This document shows positions 36,879 to 45,746 of a DNA stretch of 64,000 nt, piece by piece; the first letter of the stretch is position 1, and each line of letters opens with the position of its first letter. Under the pieces are notes generated by a model that was given only the letters and a program-made list of their open reading frames with translations, did no database searches and was not told where the DNA came from. The stretch is from contig NZ_JAFIBW010000001.1 of the NCBI RefSeq assembly GCF_017833295.1, positions 1,736,001-1,800,000 on the forward strand. The letters are read 5' to 3'. Origin of the DNA: Methylobacterium sp. PvR107. Lineage in GTDB: Bacteria; Pseudomonadota; Alphaproteobacteria; Rhizobiales; Beijerinckiaceae. A program made the position numbers and the translations under genes.

Positions 36879-37271
36879 ATGCATCGCCGTCGCGACGTCC
36901 TCACGCTGGCCAGTCTCATCTTGGCCGCCGGACTTGCGCCCGCCGCGGCCGGCGAGACGAGGCCGTTCTCGGATCCCGCGTTCGAGGCCGCCCAGAAGAG
37001 CGGCAAGCCGATCCTGGTCGAAGTCAGCGCCCCCTGGTGCCCGATCTGCAAGACGCAGAAACCGATCCTCGCAAAGCTCTCGTCCGACCCGCGCTTCAAG
37101 GACCTGCAGATCTTCGACATCGACTTCGACAGCCAGAAGGATTTGCTCAAACGGCTGAACGTGCGCATGCAGAGCACGTTGATCGCCTTCAAAGGCACGA
37201 TGGAAGTCGGTCGGTCTGTCGGCGAGACCCAGCCGGAATGGATCGAGGGTCTTCTGGAGAAGGCGCTCTGA
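36879..37271 (+). CDS. Secreted thioredoxin-fold protein (CPIC active site)
   Basis: The 130-residue product has a signal peptide (MHRRRDVLTLASLILAAGL to about residue 25) and a thioredoxin fold with the redox motif APWCPICKTQ at about residue 50. The segment NVRMQSTLIAFKG takes the place of the usual cis-Pro region, but the Pro itself is replaced by Ser-Thr (QSTLI), which is unusual. A periplasmic thiol-disulfide role is likely. GGGAGA precedes the ATG, and the inverted repeat at 36821-36858 lies just upstream. Confidence 0.85.
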   Translation: MHRRRDVLTLASLILAAGLAPAAAGETRPFSDPAFEAAQKSGKPILVEVSAPWCPICKTQKPILAKLSSDPRFKDLQIFDIDFDSQKDLLKRLNVRMQSTLIAFKGTMEVGRSVGETQPEWIEGLLEKAL

Positions 37272-37363
37272 CCGGCAAGGGGGCCCTTCCGGTTCCGTTC
37301 AGCCAACGCCCGGCATATCCCTCCTCGCCCCAAGCAATCTGACGGGGCCCATGGAGAGATCCG

Positions 37364-38536
37364 GTGACGAGCGCCCGACCCCTTGCGGACCCGATCCCCG
37401 ACGCGATCGTGGCCGTGCCCGTGCGCAACGAGGAGGAGCGCATCGCGGCCTGCCTGCGCGCCATCGATAGCCAGACCGGTCTCGCCCCGGGCAGCCTCGG
37501 TGTGGTGCTGTTCTTGAACAATTGCACGGATCGGACGGAGGCCATCGTCGCCGAAATGGTGCCGGACTTATCGATCCCGGTCCGAGTTCTGGTCGAGACG
37601 TTTTCTGGCGCTCATGCCGGCTGGGCCCGGCGCCGGGCGATGGACGCCGCCGCGGCGTGGCTCGGGGAATCGGGGAATGCGGGGATCATCCTGTCCACAG
37701 ATGCGGACAGCCGGGTGCCGCCGAACTGGGTTGCCCGGAATTTCGCGGCGATCCGGGGGGGCGCTGATGCGGTCGCCGGCCGCGTCGAACTCGATCCCGC
37801 CGAGGCGGCCTTGCTGCCGCCGTCCCTGCCTGCCCGCGGCAAGCTGGAGGATCTCTACGACGCCCTGATCACCGAAGCGGAGGCGCGCCTCGATCCCGAT
37901 CCGCACGATCCGTGGCCGTGCCACCGCACGACGATCGGCGCCACCCTGGCGGTGACGCGCGCGGCTTATCGGCAGGTCGGCGGCATGCCGGAGATCCCGC
38001 TTGGGGAGGATGGGGCCTTCATCGCCCGCCTCCTGGAGCACGGCCTGCGGGTTCGGCACGCCACGGACGTGTGCGTGACCATCTCGGCCCGGCTCGCCGG
38101 CCGCGCGCCCGGCGGCGTCGCCGATACGATCCGCTCCCGTTGCGAGGAGCCGGACGCGCTGTGCGACGCTCGGATGGAGACCTTTCCGCGGGCGGTGCTC
38201 CGGTATGTCTGGCGGCGGCGGTTCCGGCGGCTTCACGATCGCGGCCAGCTCGGCGGCAACCTGGCCTGGGCACGTGCCATCGGAATCGATCCGGGCGACG
38301 CGGAACGGATCGCCGCCCTCCCCCTCGGACAGGCCATCGCCGAGGCCGAGCGCGCGAGTCCGCGCCTCGTCTACCGTCCGATCGGACCGCGCCAGCTGCC
38401 CGGTCAGATCCGGGTCGCGCAGCTCGGCGTTGCCGCAATACGTCTGGGCCTGGCGGTTTCCAGTGTCGTCCAGAGGACCTGGCGAGCCGTGTCTCCCGGA
38501 CGCGCGATCACCGACACCCGCGACAGCCGGATCTGA
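37364..38536 (+). CDS. Family 2 glycosyltransferase
   Basis: The 390-residue product has a GT2-like GT-A fold: AIVAVPVRNEEERIAACL at the N-terminus, the DxD-like STDADSRVPPNW at about 110, and GEDGAFIARLLEHG as the probable catalytic ED region. No membrane helices are evident. GTG 37364 follows GGAGA. It is alone; the sugar and acceptor cannot be deduced from sequence. Confidence 0.85.
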   Translation: MTSARPLADPIPDAIVAVPVRNEEERIAACLRAIDSQTGLAPGSLGVVLFLNNCTDRTEAIVAEMVPDLSIPVRVLVETFSGAHAGWARRRAMDAAAAWLGESGNAGIILSTDADSRVPPNWVARNFAAIRGGADAVAGRVELDPAEAALLPPSLPARGKLEDLYDALITEAEARLDPDPHDPWPCHRTTIGATLAVTRAAYRQVGGMPEIPLGEDGAFIARLLEHGLRVRHATDVCVTISARLAGRAPGGVADTIRSRCEEPDALCDARMETFPRAVLRYVWRRRFRRLHDRGQLGGNLAWARAIGIDPGDAERIAALPLGQAIAEAERASPRLVYRPIGPRQLPGQIRVAQLGVAAIRLGLAVSSVVQRTWRAVSPGRAITDTRDSRI

Positions 38537-38810
38537 TTCGGTCAGCGAACGCGGGACCCGGAAGCATCCTGCGGATGGCATAAGCGCCGCGGAGGTTGGA
38601 GCGGGTGAATCGTGATGTCACCGGGATCGTGCGCCGAGGGTCTCGATCAAGCTTCTGCCCGACCGGGGGCTCTATATTAACGAGCCGGGAAGCGAATTAG
38701 CAGCGCGGGCGGACATCTGCCCTTTCGCGCACAGCTGTCCGCCATCGTCGCGCGGTCTCATGAGGCCCGGCGCACGAATGCGCGCAGGGATTCGCGCCGA
38801 CTGGCACGCT

Positions 38811-39584
38811 TCAGTGATCGGCAGCTGCGACCCGCGGCTCGGCGCGCGCGGTGGGGGCGTCGGCGAAGCGAAGCACGACTGCCCGCCCCTCCGACGGGGG
38901 CACGGGGAGGCTCGCGCGGAACCGCGCAGTCTCAGCCGAGGCGAGGACCGCCCGGGGTGCCGGGACCGAGAAGGTTCGGATTGCCCGCCCGCCCGCATCC
39001 CGGATCTCCACGGCGAGCGGCGCGACCGGCGTGTCGGACCGCGCGACGCCCACGAGGTCGCCCTCGACCACCAGTTCCGCCGGCCGGCCGTCCTCGGCAG
39101 GGTTGCTGAACGCCACGACGTCACGAATCTCGATGCCGCGCAGGTTCACCGGCAGCCCGACCCGCGCGAACAGCGCGGCGGTCTGCGGGACTACCCGGAC
39201 TACGCTCGCGCGGGCAAGACAGACCAGGGGCAGCGCCGCGAGAAGCGTCAGGCCAAAGGCGAGGGAGACCGACATTCCGGACATGCCGCGACGCGCCCTC
39301 CCGCCCCACGACGCCTGCCGGGCGGCCCGCCTCCCCGCCGGAGCCGGGATGTTGGTGGCGGCTCGCACCGAGGCGGTCGCCTCCTCCCAGGCCGCTGCGG
39401 CGACCGGATCATCGCTTGCTTCGGCGTCATCCGCGAGCTCGGCCTCGTGGCCCGCGAGGACGTCGGCCGGGGTGAGGAACCAGGTCTCGCGACAGGCCGC
39501 GCAGCGGACGGAACGGCCCTCCATGCCGACCTTGTCGGCATCGATCCGGTACTCGCTCGCGCAGCTCGGGCAGGCGATCAACAT
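38811..39584 (-). CDS. MJ0042-type zinc-ribbon membrane protein
   Basis: The N-terminal 40 residues form a zinc ribbon with two CxxC-like pairs (CPSC and CAAC) typical of MJ0042 domains. An acidic linker and one membrane helix at about 105-125 (SLAFGLTLLAALPLVCLA) follow, and then a predicted extracytoplasmic beta-sandwich-like domain. The family has no proven function but is regularly found divergent from ftsE-ftsX in Hyphomicrobiales, as here, which hints at a cell-envelope or division role. Confidence 0.83.
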   Translation of the reverse strand: MLIACPSCASEYRIDADKVGMEGRSVRCAACRETWFLTPADVLAGHEAELADDAEASDDPVAAAAWEEATASVRAATNIPAPAGRRAARQASWGGRARRGMSGMSVSLAFGLTLLAALPLVCLARASVVRVVPQTAALFARVGLPVNLRGIEIRDVVAFSNPAEDGRPAELVVEGDLVGVARSDTPVAPLAVEIRDAGGRAIRTFSVPAPRAVLASAETARFRASLPVPPSEGRAVVLRFADAPTARAEPRVAAADH

Positions 39585-39728
39585 ACGTGTCGGGCTCGCA
39601 ACGCGCGGCCGCAGCGGGCCGGATGACGGATTCGCTGAGAAAGTGTGGCCGAACAGGGTTAAGCGCGCGTGAAATCCCGCAGGCCTTGAAAACGCCTGCC
39701 CGTAGGGCGATTCCCAGGCGATGCGTGG

Positions 39729-40457
39729 ATGGAATACGGCACGGTCTTGAACCTACAGGCGAACATGAAGAGCCTGCTGCCCGGTGCGGAGCGTCCGGTT
39801 GTGCAGTTCGAGAACGTCGGCATGCGCTACGGCCTCGGGCCGGAGGTGCTGTCCGACGTAAGCTTTCGCATCGCGCCGCGCTCCTTCCAGTTCCTGACGG
39901 GACCTTCGGGCGCGGGCAAGACGACGCTGCTGCGCCTGATCCTGCTGTCGGTGCGCCCGACCCGCGGCCTCGTGTCGATCTTCGGTGATGAGGTCAGCGG
40001 TATCTCCGCCAAGGCCCTCACCGGGCTGCGGCGCCGCATGGGCGTGGTGTTCCAGGATTTCCGCCTCCTCGACCATCTCACCACCTACGAGAACGTCGCT
40101 TTGCCGCTCCGCGTCCAGGGGCGGGCCGAGACGAGCTACCGGGCCGAGGTGGTGGAGTTGCTGCGCTGGGTTGGCCTGGGTGAGCGGATGCACGCGCTGC
40201 CGCCTCTTCTGTCCGGCGGGGAGAAGCAGCGCGCCGCCATAGCCCGTGCCCTGATCGCCCGGCCCGACCTGCTGCTGGCCGACGAGCCGACCGGCAACGT
40301 CGATCCGGGGCTGGGCCGCCGTCTGCTGCGTCTCTTCCTCGAGCTCAACAAGCTGGGGACTTCGGTCATCATCGCCACCCACGATTTCGGCATCATGGAC
40401 GCCGTCGACGCCCGCCGGATGGTGCTTGGCGAAGGCCGGCTTCGGATCGAGGAATGA
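39729..40457 (+). CDS. ftsE: Cell division ATP-binding protein FtsE
   Basis: FtsE is the ATPase that with FtsX regulates peptidoglycan hydrolysis at the septum. All ABC motifs are present: Walker A GPSGAGKTT, signature LSGGEKQR, Walker B LLLADEPTGN and the H-loop ATHD. From ATG 39729 it has 242 residues; a GTG at 39801 would give 218 and match the usual FtsE length better. Its last bases overlap the ftsX start as ATGA. Confidence 0.95.
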   Translation: MEYGTVLNLQANMKSLLPGAERPVVQFENVGMRYGLGPEVLSDVSFRIAPRSFQFLTGPSGAGKTTLLRLILLSVRPTRGLVSIFGDEVSGISAKALTGLRRRMGVVFQDFRLLDHLTTYENVALPLRVQGRAETSYRAEVVELLRWVGLGERMHALPPLLSGGEKQRAAIARALIARPDLLLADEPTGNVDPGLGRRLLRLFLELNKLGTSVIIATHDFGIMDAVDARRMVLGEGRLRIEE

Positions 40458-41419
40458 GCACGCAAGCCATCCCGCGGACGCGGCCCGAAGCGTCCGGACC
40501 CGCCGACCCGGCGGTGCCGGCCAACCTGCGCCGCAATGCGCCCCTGGTTCCCACCGATACGGCGGCCGGGCGCTCGCTGGCTGCGGTGATCGCGATCCTG
40601 ACCTTCCTGGCGGGCCTGTGCGCGGGCGCGGCCGAGATGGTCGCGGCGAACGCGTCCCAGTGGCAGGGCGACGTGGCCCAGGAGGTCACGATCCAGATCC
40701 GTCCCGGCCCCGGCCGCGACGTCGATGCCGACGTCGCCCGCGCCGCGGGCATCGCCAAGGGGGAACCCGGCATCGCCGAGACGCGGGTCTTCTCCAAGGC
40801 CGAGGCCGAACGCCTGCTGGAGCCGTGGCTCGGCAGCGGTCTCGATCTCTCGGACCTTCCGGTGCCGCGGCTGATCGCCCTGAGACTCGCCGGTGACCAG
40901 GGGGCCGACCTGAAGCGCCTCCGGTCGCGGCTCTTGGAAGCGCTCCCGGGCGTGGCCAGCCTCGACGACCACGCCCTCTGGCTCCAGCGGCTCTCGACCG
41001 CGGCCAACGCCTTCGTGGGAATAGGAATCGGGATGGTCTTGCTCGTCCTGGTGGCAACCGGTCTCGCCGTGACCTTCGCCACGCGCGGCGCCATGGCGGG
41101 CAACCGCGAGGTTGTCGAGGTGCTCCACTTCGTCGGGGCCGACGACGATTACATCGCCAAGGCGTTCCAGCGGCGCTTCTTCGGCCTGGGCCTGCGCGGT
41201 GGTGCGATCGGCGCCGGGCTGGCGATCCTCGCCTTCGTCATCACGGGCCTCCTTGCCCGGGCGGCCCGTTCAGGTCCGGCCGGCCAGGAGGTTGAGGCGC
41301 TGTTCGGTGCCTTCCACGTCGGGCTCCGTGGCTATGCGAGCGTCATCCTGATCGGCGTCATCGCCTCACTCGTGACCGGCGTCGTCTCGCGGATCACGGT
41401 GCGCCGCTTCCTGGCCTGA
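40454..41419 (+). CDS. ftsX: Cell division protein FtsX
   Basis: The 321-residue membrane subunit has a long cytoplasmic N-terminus (about 45 residues, Pro-rich), a first helix (AVIAILTFLAGLCAGAAEM), a large extracytoplasmic loop of about 120 residues for hydrolase activators, and three further C-terminal helices (FVGIGIGMVLLVLVATGLA onwards). Translation is coupled to ftsE through the ATGA overlap. Confidence 0.94.
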   Translation: MSTQAIPRTRPEASGPADPAVPANLRRNAPLVPTDTAAGRSLAAVIAILTFLAGLCAGAAEMVAANASQWQGDVAQEVTIQIRPGPGRDVDADVARAAGIAKGEPGIAETRVFSKAEAERLLEPWLGSGLDLSDLPVPRLIALRLAGDQGADLKRLRSRLLEALPGVASLDDHALWLQRLSTAANAFVGIGIGMVLLVLVATGLAVTFATRGAMAGNREVVEVLHFVGADDDYIAKAFQRRFFGLGLRGGAIGAGLAILAFVITGLLARAARSGPAGQEVEALFGAFHVGLRGYASVILIGVIASLVTGVVSRITVRRFLA

Positions 41420-41570
41420 AGCGGAAATTCGCTGCGGCACAGGTGAGCAGGCGGAGCCCGGTCATACGTTAACGATTGGGAAACCTTATCGACGCGGTGT
41501 GGCCTGGGCCGATCATGGTGCCTCCGGGCCGCCGCAATCGGCGCCGATCCTCCGGAGGATGACCACGCGT

Positions 41571-42353
41571 ATGCTGCGCGCATCGGATCCGCCCTCGACC
41601 GACGTTGTCGGCTGGGCATGGCACGAGCGGGCTCGCCCGCTTCGCTCGGTGGCGCCCGTACAGCCGCACAGACGGCGCGGGGTCGCGCTCTGGAGTTGCG
41701 GCGTCGGCGCCGTCCTAGCCGCGGTGGCCCTGCTGGCCGGCTTCTTGGTCTTCGTGAATGCGCTGGCCCGGCACGAGCGGATTCCCGCGGACCGGGCGGA
41801 CGGGATCGTGGCCCTCACCGGCGGCGCGCAGCGGATCGGGGACGCGATCGACCTCCTTGCCGGCGGATACGGTCGTCGCCTGCTGATCACTGGCGTCAAC
41901 GAACGCACCAGCCGCGACGAGATCGCCCGGCTGAACCCGACCCAGCGCGCTCTGATCGCCTGCTGCGTCGATCTCGACTACAGGGCGCGGAACACGATCG
42001 GCAACGCCATCGAAACGCGGCGCTGGATGCGGGCGCACCGCTTCAGCACCGTCGCGGTGGTGACCTCCAATTACCACATGCCGCGGACCCTGATCGAACT
42101 CGACCATGCCTTGCAGGACAGCGACCGCGTCCTGCCGCATCCGGTGGTCACCGACGCCTTCGATGCCGACCGCTGGTGGCAGAGCCCGCCAGCAGCCAAG
42201 CTCGTCGCCTCAGAATACGTGAAGTTCCTCGCGAGCTGGGTACGCACCCGGTTCGAATCGGATCCCGAACGCTCCCGGGCGGCGATCCTGATCGGCCGGG
42301 GCAAGCCGGTGAAGATGGTCGCCGAGCCGCTGGTGTTGCGCGGCGTGGATTGA
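41571..42353 (+). CDS. YdcF/ElyC-family (DUF218) protein
   Basis: The product has one membrane helix (WSCGVGAVLAAVALLAGFLV) and a DUF218 domain: ADGIVALTGGAQRIGDAIDL, RNTIGNAIETRRWM and VVTSNYHMPRTLIELDHAL. ElyC in E. coli affects peptidoglycan and enterobacterial common antigen metabolism. The gene follows ftsEX, an arrangement seen in related genomes. I favour ATG 41571, 12 bases after GGAGG; the ATG at 41559 touches the ribosome binding site, and earlier starts are less likely. Confidence 0.87.
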   Translation: MLRASDPPSTDVVGWAWHERARPLRSVAPVQPHRRRGVALWSCGVGAVLAAVALLAGFLVFVNALARHERIPADRADGIVALTGGAQRIGDAIDLLAGGYGRRLLITGVNERTSRDEIARLNPTQRALIACCVDLDYRARNTIGNAIETRRWMRAHRFSTVAVVTSNYHMPRTLIELDHALQDSDRVLPHPVVTDAFDADRWWQSPPAAKLVASEYVKFLASWVRTRFESDPERSRAAILIGRGKPVKMVAEPLVLRGVD

Positions 42354-42499
42354 GCGCCGCCGACGCTCCAAAATCATCAGAGCGTGACCGAGCGGCCCTT
42401 CCGGACACTCCGCGGACGTCGCCGGGTCGCACGGAGCATACCACGCTGCCCTGCTCGTCTGCGGCAGCTGGAGCTCAGAAGGCGTAGCCTCGGCAGCGG

Positions 42500-42826
42500 T
42501 CAACGCCCGGTGCAGCGTGCCTTGATCGCCTCCGAAAACTCCCGGTCCGAGGCCTGAACCTGGGCGAGCCGCTCGCTCCGGTCCGACCCGGACAAGCAGC
42601 GACCGTAGACGCTGGCGACCCGACGCATGGTCTCGACGTGGCGCCGCCAGATCCGACAGTTCTTCGCGTCTTCGCCATCCGCCTGCTCCAGCTGATCGAT
42701 GGCCTGCCGCTGCATCGATTGCGCGACCAGGAGATCGCGTGCGCAGGTGGTCTCGCTCTGGGCTGGGGCGGGTCCGGTCCAGCCGGCGGCAAGGGCGAAC
42801 AAGACGGCGGCTCGAATCCCCACCAT
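42500..42826 (-). CDS. Small secreted Cys-containing hypothetical protein
   Basis: The 108-residue product has a signal peptide (MVGIRAAVLFALAAGWTGPAPAQ) and a helical mature part with four cysteines (TTCARDLL, KNCRIW, GRCLSG, KARCTG), probably two disulfides. Its ATG overlaps the ptsN stop by one base (TGATG), so it is co-transcribed with ptsN. I cannot assign a family. Confidence 0.75.
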   Translation of the reverse strand: MVGIRAAVLFALAAGWTGPAPAQSETTCARDLLVAQSMQRQAIDQLEQADGEDAKNCRIWRRHVETMRRVASVYGRCLSGSDRSERLAQVQASDREFSEAIKARCTGR

Positions 42827-43293
42827 CAGGCGGCCTGCGGCGCCGTCGAGCGTGTCAGCAGCGCGTAGAGAGCGCCGGCATCGCGGGCGGCTCGGATGTG
42901 CGCGAGCATGCCGGGCTCGCGCAGGACGCGGGCGACCTGGGCCAGGGCTTTCAGGTGATCGGCGCCTGCGCCTTCGGGAGCGAGTAAGAGGAAAGCGATG
43001 TCCACCGGCTGGCCGTCGAGCGCCTCGAAATCCACCGGCCGGTCGAATCGGGCGAACAGACCGAACAACCGATCGAGGCCCGGAAGCTTCCCGTGCGGGA
43101 TCGCAACGCCCTCGCCGATGCCGGTCGACCCGAGACGCTCCCGCTGAAGAAGCGTGTCGAAGACAGGACGCTCACCCAAGGCCGGCAGGCGCCGCGCCGC
43201 TTGCGCGGCGAGGTCCTGAAGCACCTGCTTCTTGGCGCGCGCGCGCAGCGACGACACGACCGACTCGGGGTCGAGAAATTCCAGAACTGGCAT
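42826..43293 (-). CDS. ptsN: Nitrogen regulatory PTS IIA-like protein
   Basis: EIIA-Ntr (155 residues) is the terminal phospho-acceptor of the nitrogen PTS (PtsP-PtsO-PtsN), which controls potassium transport, PHB and nitrogen metabolism. The phosphorylated His lies in IGEGVAIPHGKLPGL, the standard site. It is 141 bp downstream of hpf on the same strand. rpoN and lptB, which often precede this pair, are not present in the window. Confidence 0.94.
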   Translation of the reverse strand: MPVLEFLDPESVVSSLRARAKKQVLQDLAAQAARRLPALGERPVFDTLLQRERLGSTGIGEGVAIPHGKLPGLDRLFGLFARFDRPVDFEALDGQPVDIAFLLLAPEGAGADHLKALAQVARVLREPGMLAHIRAARDAGALYALLTRSTAPQAA

Positions 43294-43434
43294 CGAACGA
43301 CCGTTGCCCCGTCACCCGTCCGCATCGGACCGGGCCTCGTGCAGGAGCGCCGCCGACCACTCCGGTCACGCCCCTGCCTGTCAATCAGCCGGGGAACGCG
43401 CCGGTTCCGGCTCCGTTCCTCTCGACCCACAGCG

Positions 43435-44028
43435 TCAGTCGACGGTGTTCGGCGGGTCCACCCAACCGATCGCGCCGTCGCTGCGCCGATATACGACGTT
43501 GACGCGGCCGGTACCAGCATGGACGAAGACAACGACTGGCGACCCCGTCATGTCGAGGGCGGTGACCGCCTCACCGATGGTGCGGCGCTGCAGGGTCCGG
43601 GTGCTCTCGGCGACGATCGGCGGGTGGGCGTCGCCCTCCCCGACATCGTCTTCCTCGTCCTCCGGAGCGGCGAGCACCGCATAGGCCGCCTCGACGGCCG
43701 CGTCGTCACCACGCCCGGCCGCATGCTGCTTCAATCGGTGCTTGTAACGGCGCAGCCGCGTTTCCAGACGCTCGGCGGTCTGCTCGAAGCTCGACCGCGC
43801 ATCGTGGGCGAAGCCGTTCGCCTCGATGGTCAGGCCCGATACGAGATGCAGCACGCAGTCCGTCCGGAACGCCGTCCCGTCCCGTCGGAGCGTGACGTGA
43901 CCGGAGCAGGAGTCGTTCATGTGCGAGTCGAGATATTTGGCCTGGATCGCGGACAACCGTTCCTCGACGCGGCCGCGCAGACTCTCCCCGAGATCCACGC
44001 CGTGGCCCGTGACTCGCAACGACGCCAT
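43435..44028 (-). CDS. hpf: Long-form ribosome hibernation promoting factor
   Basis: At 197 residues, with an N-terminal RaiA-like domain (RVTGHGVDLGESLRGRVEERL) and a C-terminal domain for dimerisation (RRTIGEAVTALDM, then VVFVHAGTGRVNVVYRRSDGAIGWVDP), this is long HPF, which joins 70S ribosomes into inactive 100S dimers in starved cells. GGGGGAGG stands before the ATG. It leads into ptsN, and is divergent from opgG. Confidence 0.94.
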   Translation of the reverse strand: MASLRVTGHGVDLGESLRGRVEERLSAIQAKYLDSHMNDSCSGHVTLRRDGTAFRTDCVLHLVSGLTIEANGFAHDARSSFEQTAERLETRLRRYKHRLKQHAAGRGDDAAVEAAYAVLAAPEDEEDDVGEGDAHPPIVAESTRTLQRRTIGEAVTALDMTGSPVVVFVHAGTGRVNVVYRRSDGAIGWVDPPNTVD

Positions 44029-44180
44029 GCTGCCTCCCCCATTTCGATGCGTTCCGTCGAATTAGAGAGCCGGCTCGCGTGAAGTCAACGGAGCCGCAGC
44101 GGTCGGCTCGCCGTTTAAGCCTGGGTTCAGCCGGGCAGCCTGTATAGAGACACAAGCAGACACATGAGACCGAACCCCGC

Positions 44181-45746
44181 ATGACATTCGCCGACGGACC
44201 GCCCGCCCCGTCCCGCCGCACCGTGCTGGCCGGGGTTCTGGCCGCTGCCGCGGGATCGCTCCCGGCTGTCGCGCACGCGGCGGATCCGGACAAGGGACCG
44301 GCTCTCCCCGGTCCCGGCGAAGCTTTTGAGGCGAATACGCTCACCGATCTCGCCCGCGCCCGGGCCGCTGCCCCTTACGTCGGCCCCAAGACCGGCGACG
44401 TACCGGCAGTCCTGAAGGCCCTCTCGCGGGACGCCTATCAGGCGATCCATCCCGCGGAGGGGCGCGCGGTCTGGGCTGAGGAAGCGTTCGGCTACACGCT
44501 GGAGCCGCTCCTGCGCGGCGCGATCTTCGAGACGCCGGTCTCGCTCTATGTCGTGCAGGACGGGCTCGTGCAGCCGATCGCCTACGACAAGACGGCGTTC
44601 GTGGCCCCGGGGCTGAACCTGCCGGACCTCACGGCCGACACCGCCTTCTCGGGATTCCGCCTGCGCGCGCGCTTCGGCGACGGGGACACGCTCTCGGATT
44701 TCGCGCTGTTCCAGGGAGCCTCCTTCTTCCGGCTGGTCGCGCAGGGGCAGGATTTCGGCATCAATGCGCGGGCGCTCGCCCTGCGGCCCGCCGATGCCCG
44801 CGGCGAGGAGTTCCCGCTGTTCCGCGCCCTGTTCATCGAGACGCCCAAGCCTGGGCAACCGGTCGTGGTGCACGCCCTGGCCGAGTCGGAATCGGTGACG
44901 GCGGCGTTCAAGCTGATCCTCACGCCCGGCCGCGAGGTCTCGACGGCCGCGATCGACGGCACCGTCTTCGCCCGGGCCGAACTCGACCATATCGGGCTCG
45001 GGGGCATGCAGGGCAGCTACCTGTTCGGCCCGCTGGACCGGAACCACGTCGACGACCTGCGCGCAGCGGCCTTCTCGGTGGAGGGTCTCGCGATTCACAA
45101 CGGCTACGGCGAGCCGATCTGGCGGCCGGTTCACAACCCCGAAGCGCTGCAGGTCTCAGCCTTCCTGGACCGGGGGCCTAAGGGTTTCGGGCTGATGCAG
45201 CGCGCGCGCGCCTACGACGATTTCCAGGACGATGCGCGACACTGGGAGCAACGCCCGTCGCTCTGGCTGGAGCCTCAGGACGATTGGAGCGAGGGCGCCG
45301 TGACGCTGCTCGAGATCCCGAGCGATTCCGAGCTGAACGAGAACGTCTTCGCCTACTGGCGACCGAAGGCGAAGCTGGCCAAGGGCGCCGAGATGCGCTT
45401 CCGGTGCCGGCAGCACTGGTCGAAGGGCTGGCCAGACCCGCTGCCGCCCGAGATTGCGCGGGTCCGCGACAGCCGCTGCGGCCGCGGCGCCTCCGGAACC
45501 CGCCGCTTGTTCGCGGTGGATTTCGAGGGCGCGACGCTCTTCGAGCCCGGAGACATCGACGTCGATCTCGGTGCCTCGGCCGGTACAATCACGCGGCAGG
45601 AGCGATTCCGCTATCCGGCGCGTAAGACCCTGCGGATCCTGTTTGAACTCGATCCCGGAAGCGAGCGTGCGAGCGAATTGCGTCTGGTTCTCCGCCGGGG
45701 ACAGGCGCGGATCAGCGAGACGTGGCTTTACCGCTGGACGCCGTGA
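44181..45746 (+). CDS. opgG: Periplasmic glucan biosynthesis protein OpgG/MdoG
   Basis: OpgG is a periplasmic protein needed to make osmoregulated periplasmic glucans, probably acting on the nascent glucan. The 521-residue protein has a Tat-like signal (SRRTVLAGVLAAAAG, cleaved near residue 33) and the two beta-sandwich domains of the family, with LSRDAYQAIHP, DFALFQGASFFRL and WEQRPSLWLEPQDDW. A TATAGA hexamer lies about 35 bases before the ATG. The stop overlaps the opgH start as GTGA. Confidence 0.93.
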   Translation: MTFADGPPAPSRRTVLAGVLAAAAGSLPAVAHAADPDKGPALPGPGEAFEANTLTDLARARAAAPYVGPKTGDVPAVLKALSRDAYQAIHPAEGRAVWAEEAFGYTLEPLLRGAIFETPVSLYVVQDGLVQPIAYDKTAFVAPGLNLPDLTADTAFSGFRLRARFGDGDTLSDFALFQGASFFRLVAQGQDFGINARALALRPADARGEEFPLFRALFIETPKPGQPVVVHALAESESVTAAFKLILTPGREVSTAAIDGTVFARAELDHIGLGGMQGSYLFGPLDRNHVDDLRAAAFSVEGLAIHNGYGEPIWRPVHNPEALQVSAFLDRGPKGFGLMQRARAYDDFQDDARHWEQRPSLWLEPQDDWSEGAVTLLEIPSDSELNENVFAYWRPKAKLAKGAEMRFRCRQHWSKGWPDPLPPEIARVRDSRCGRGASGTRRLFAVDFEGATLFEPGDIDVDLGASAGTITRQERFRYPARKTLRILFELDPGSERASELRLVLRRGQARISETWLYRWTP

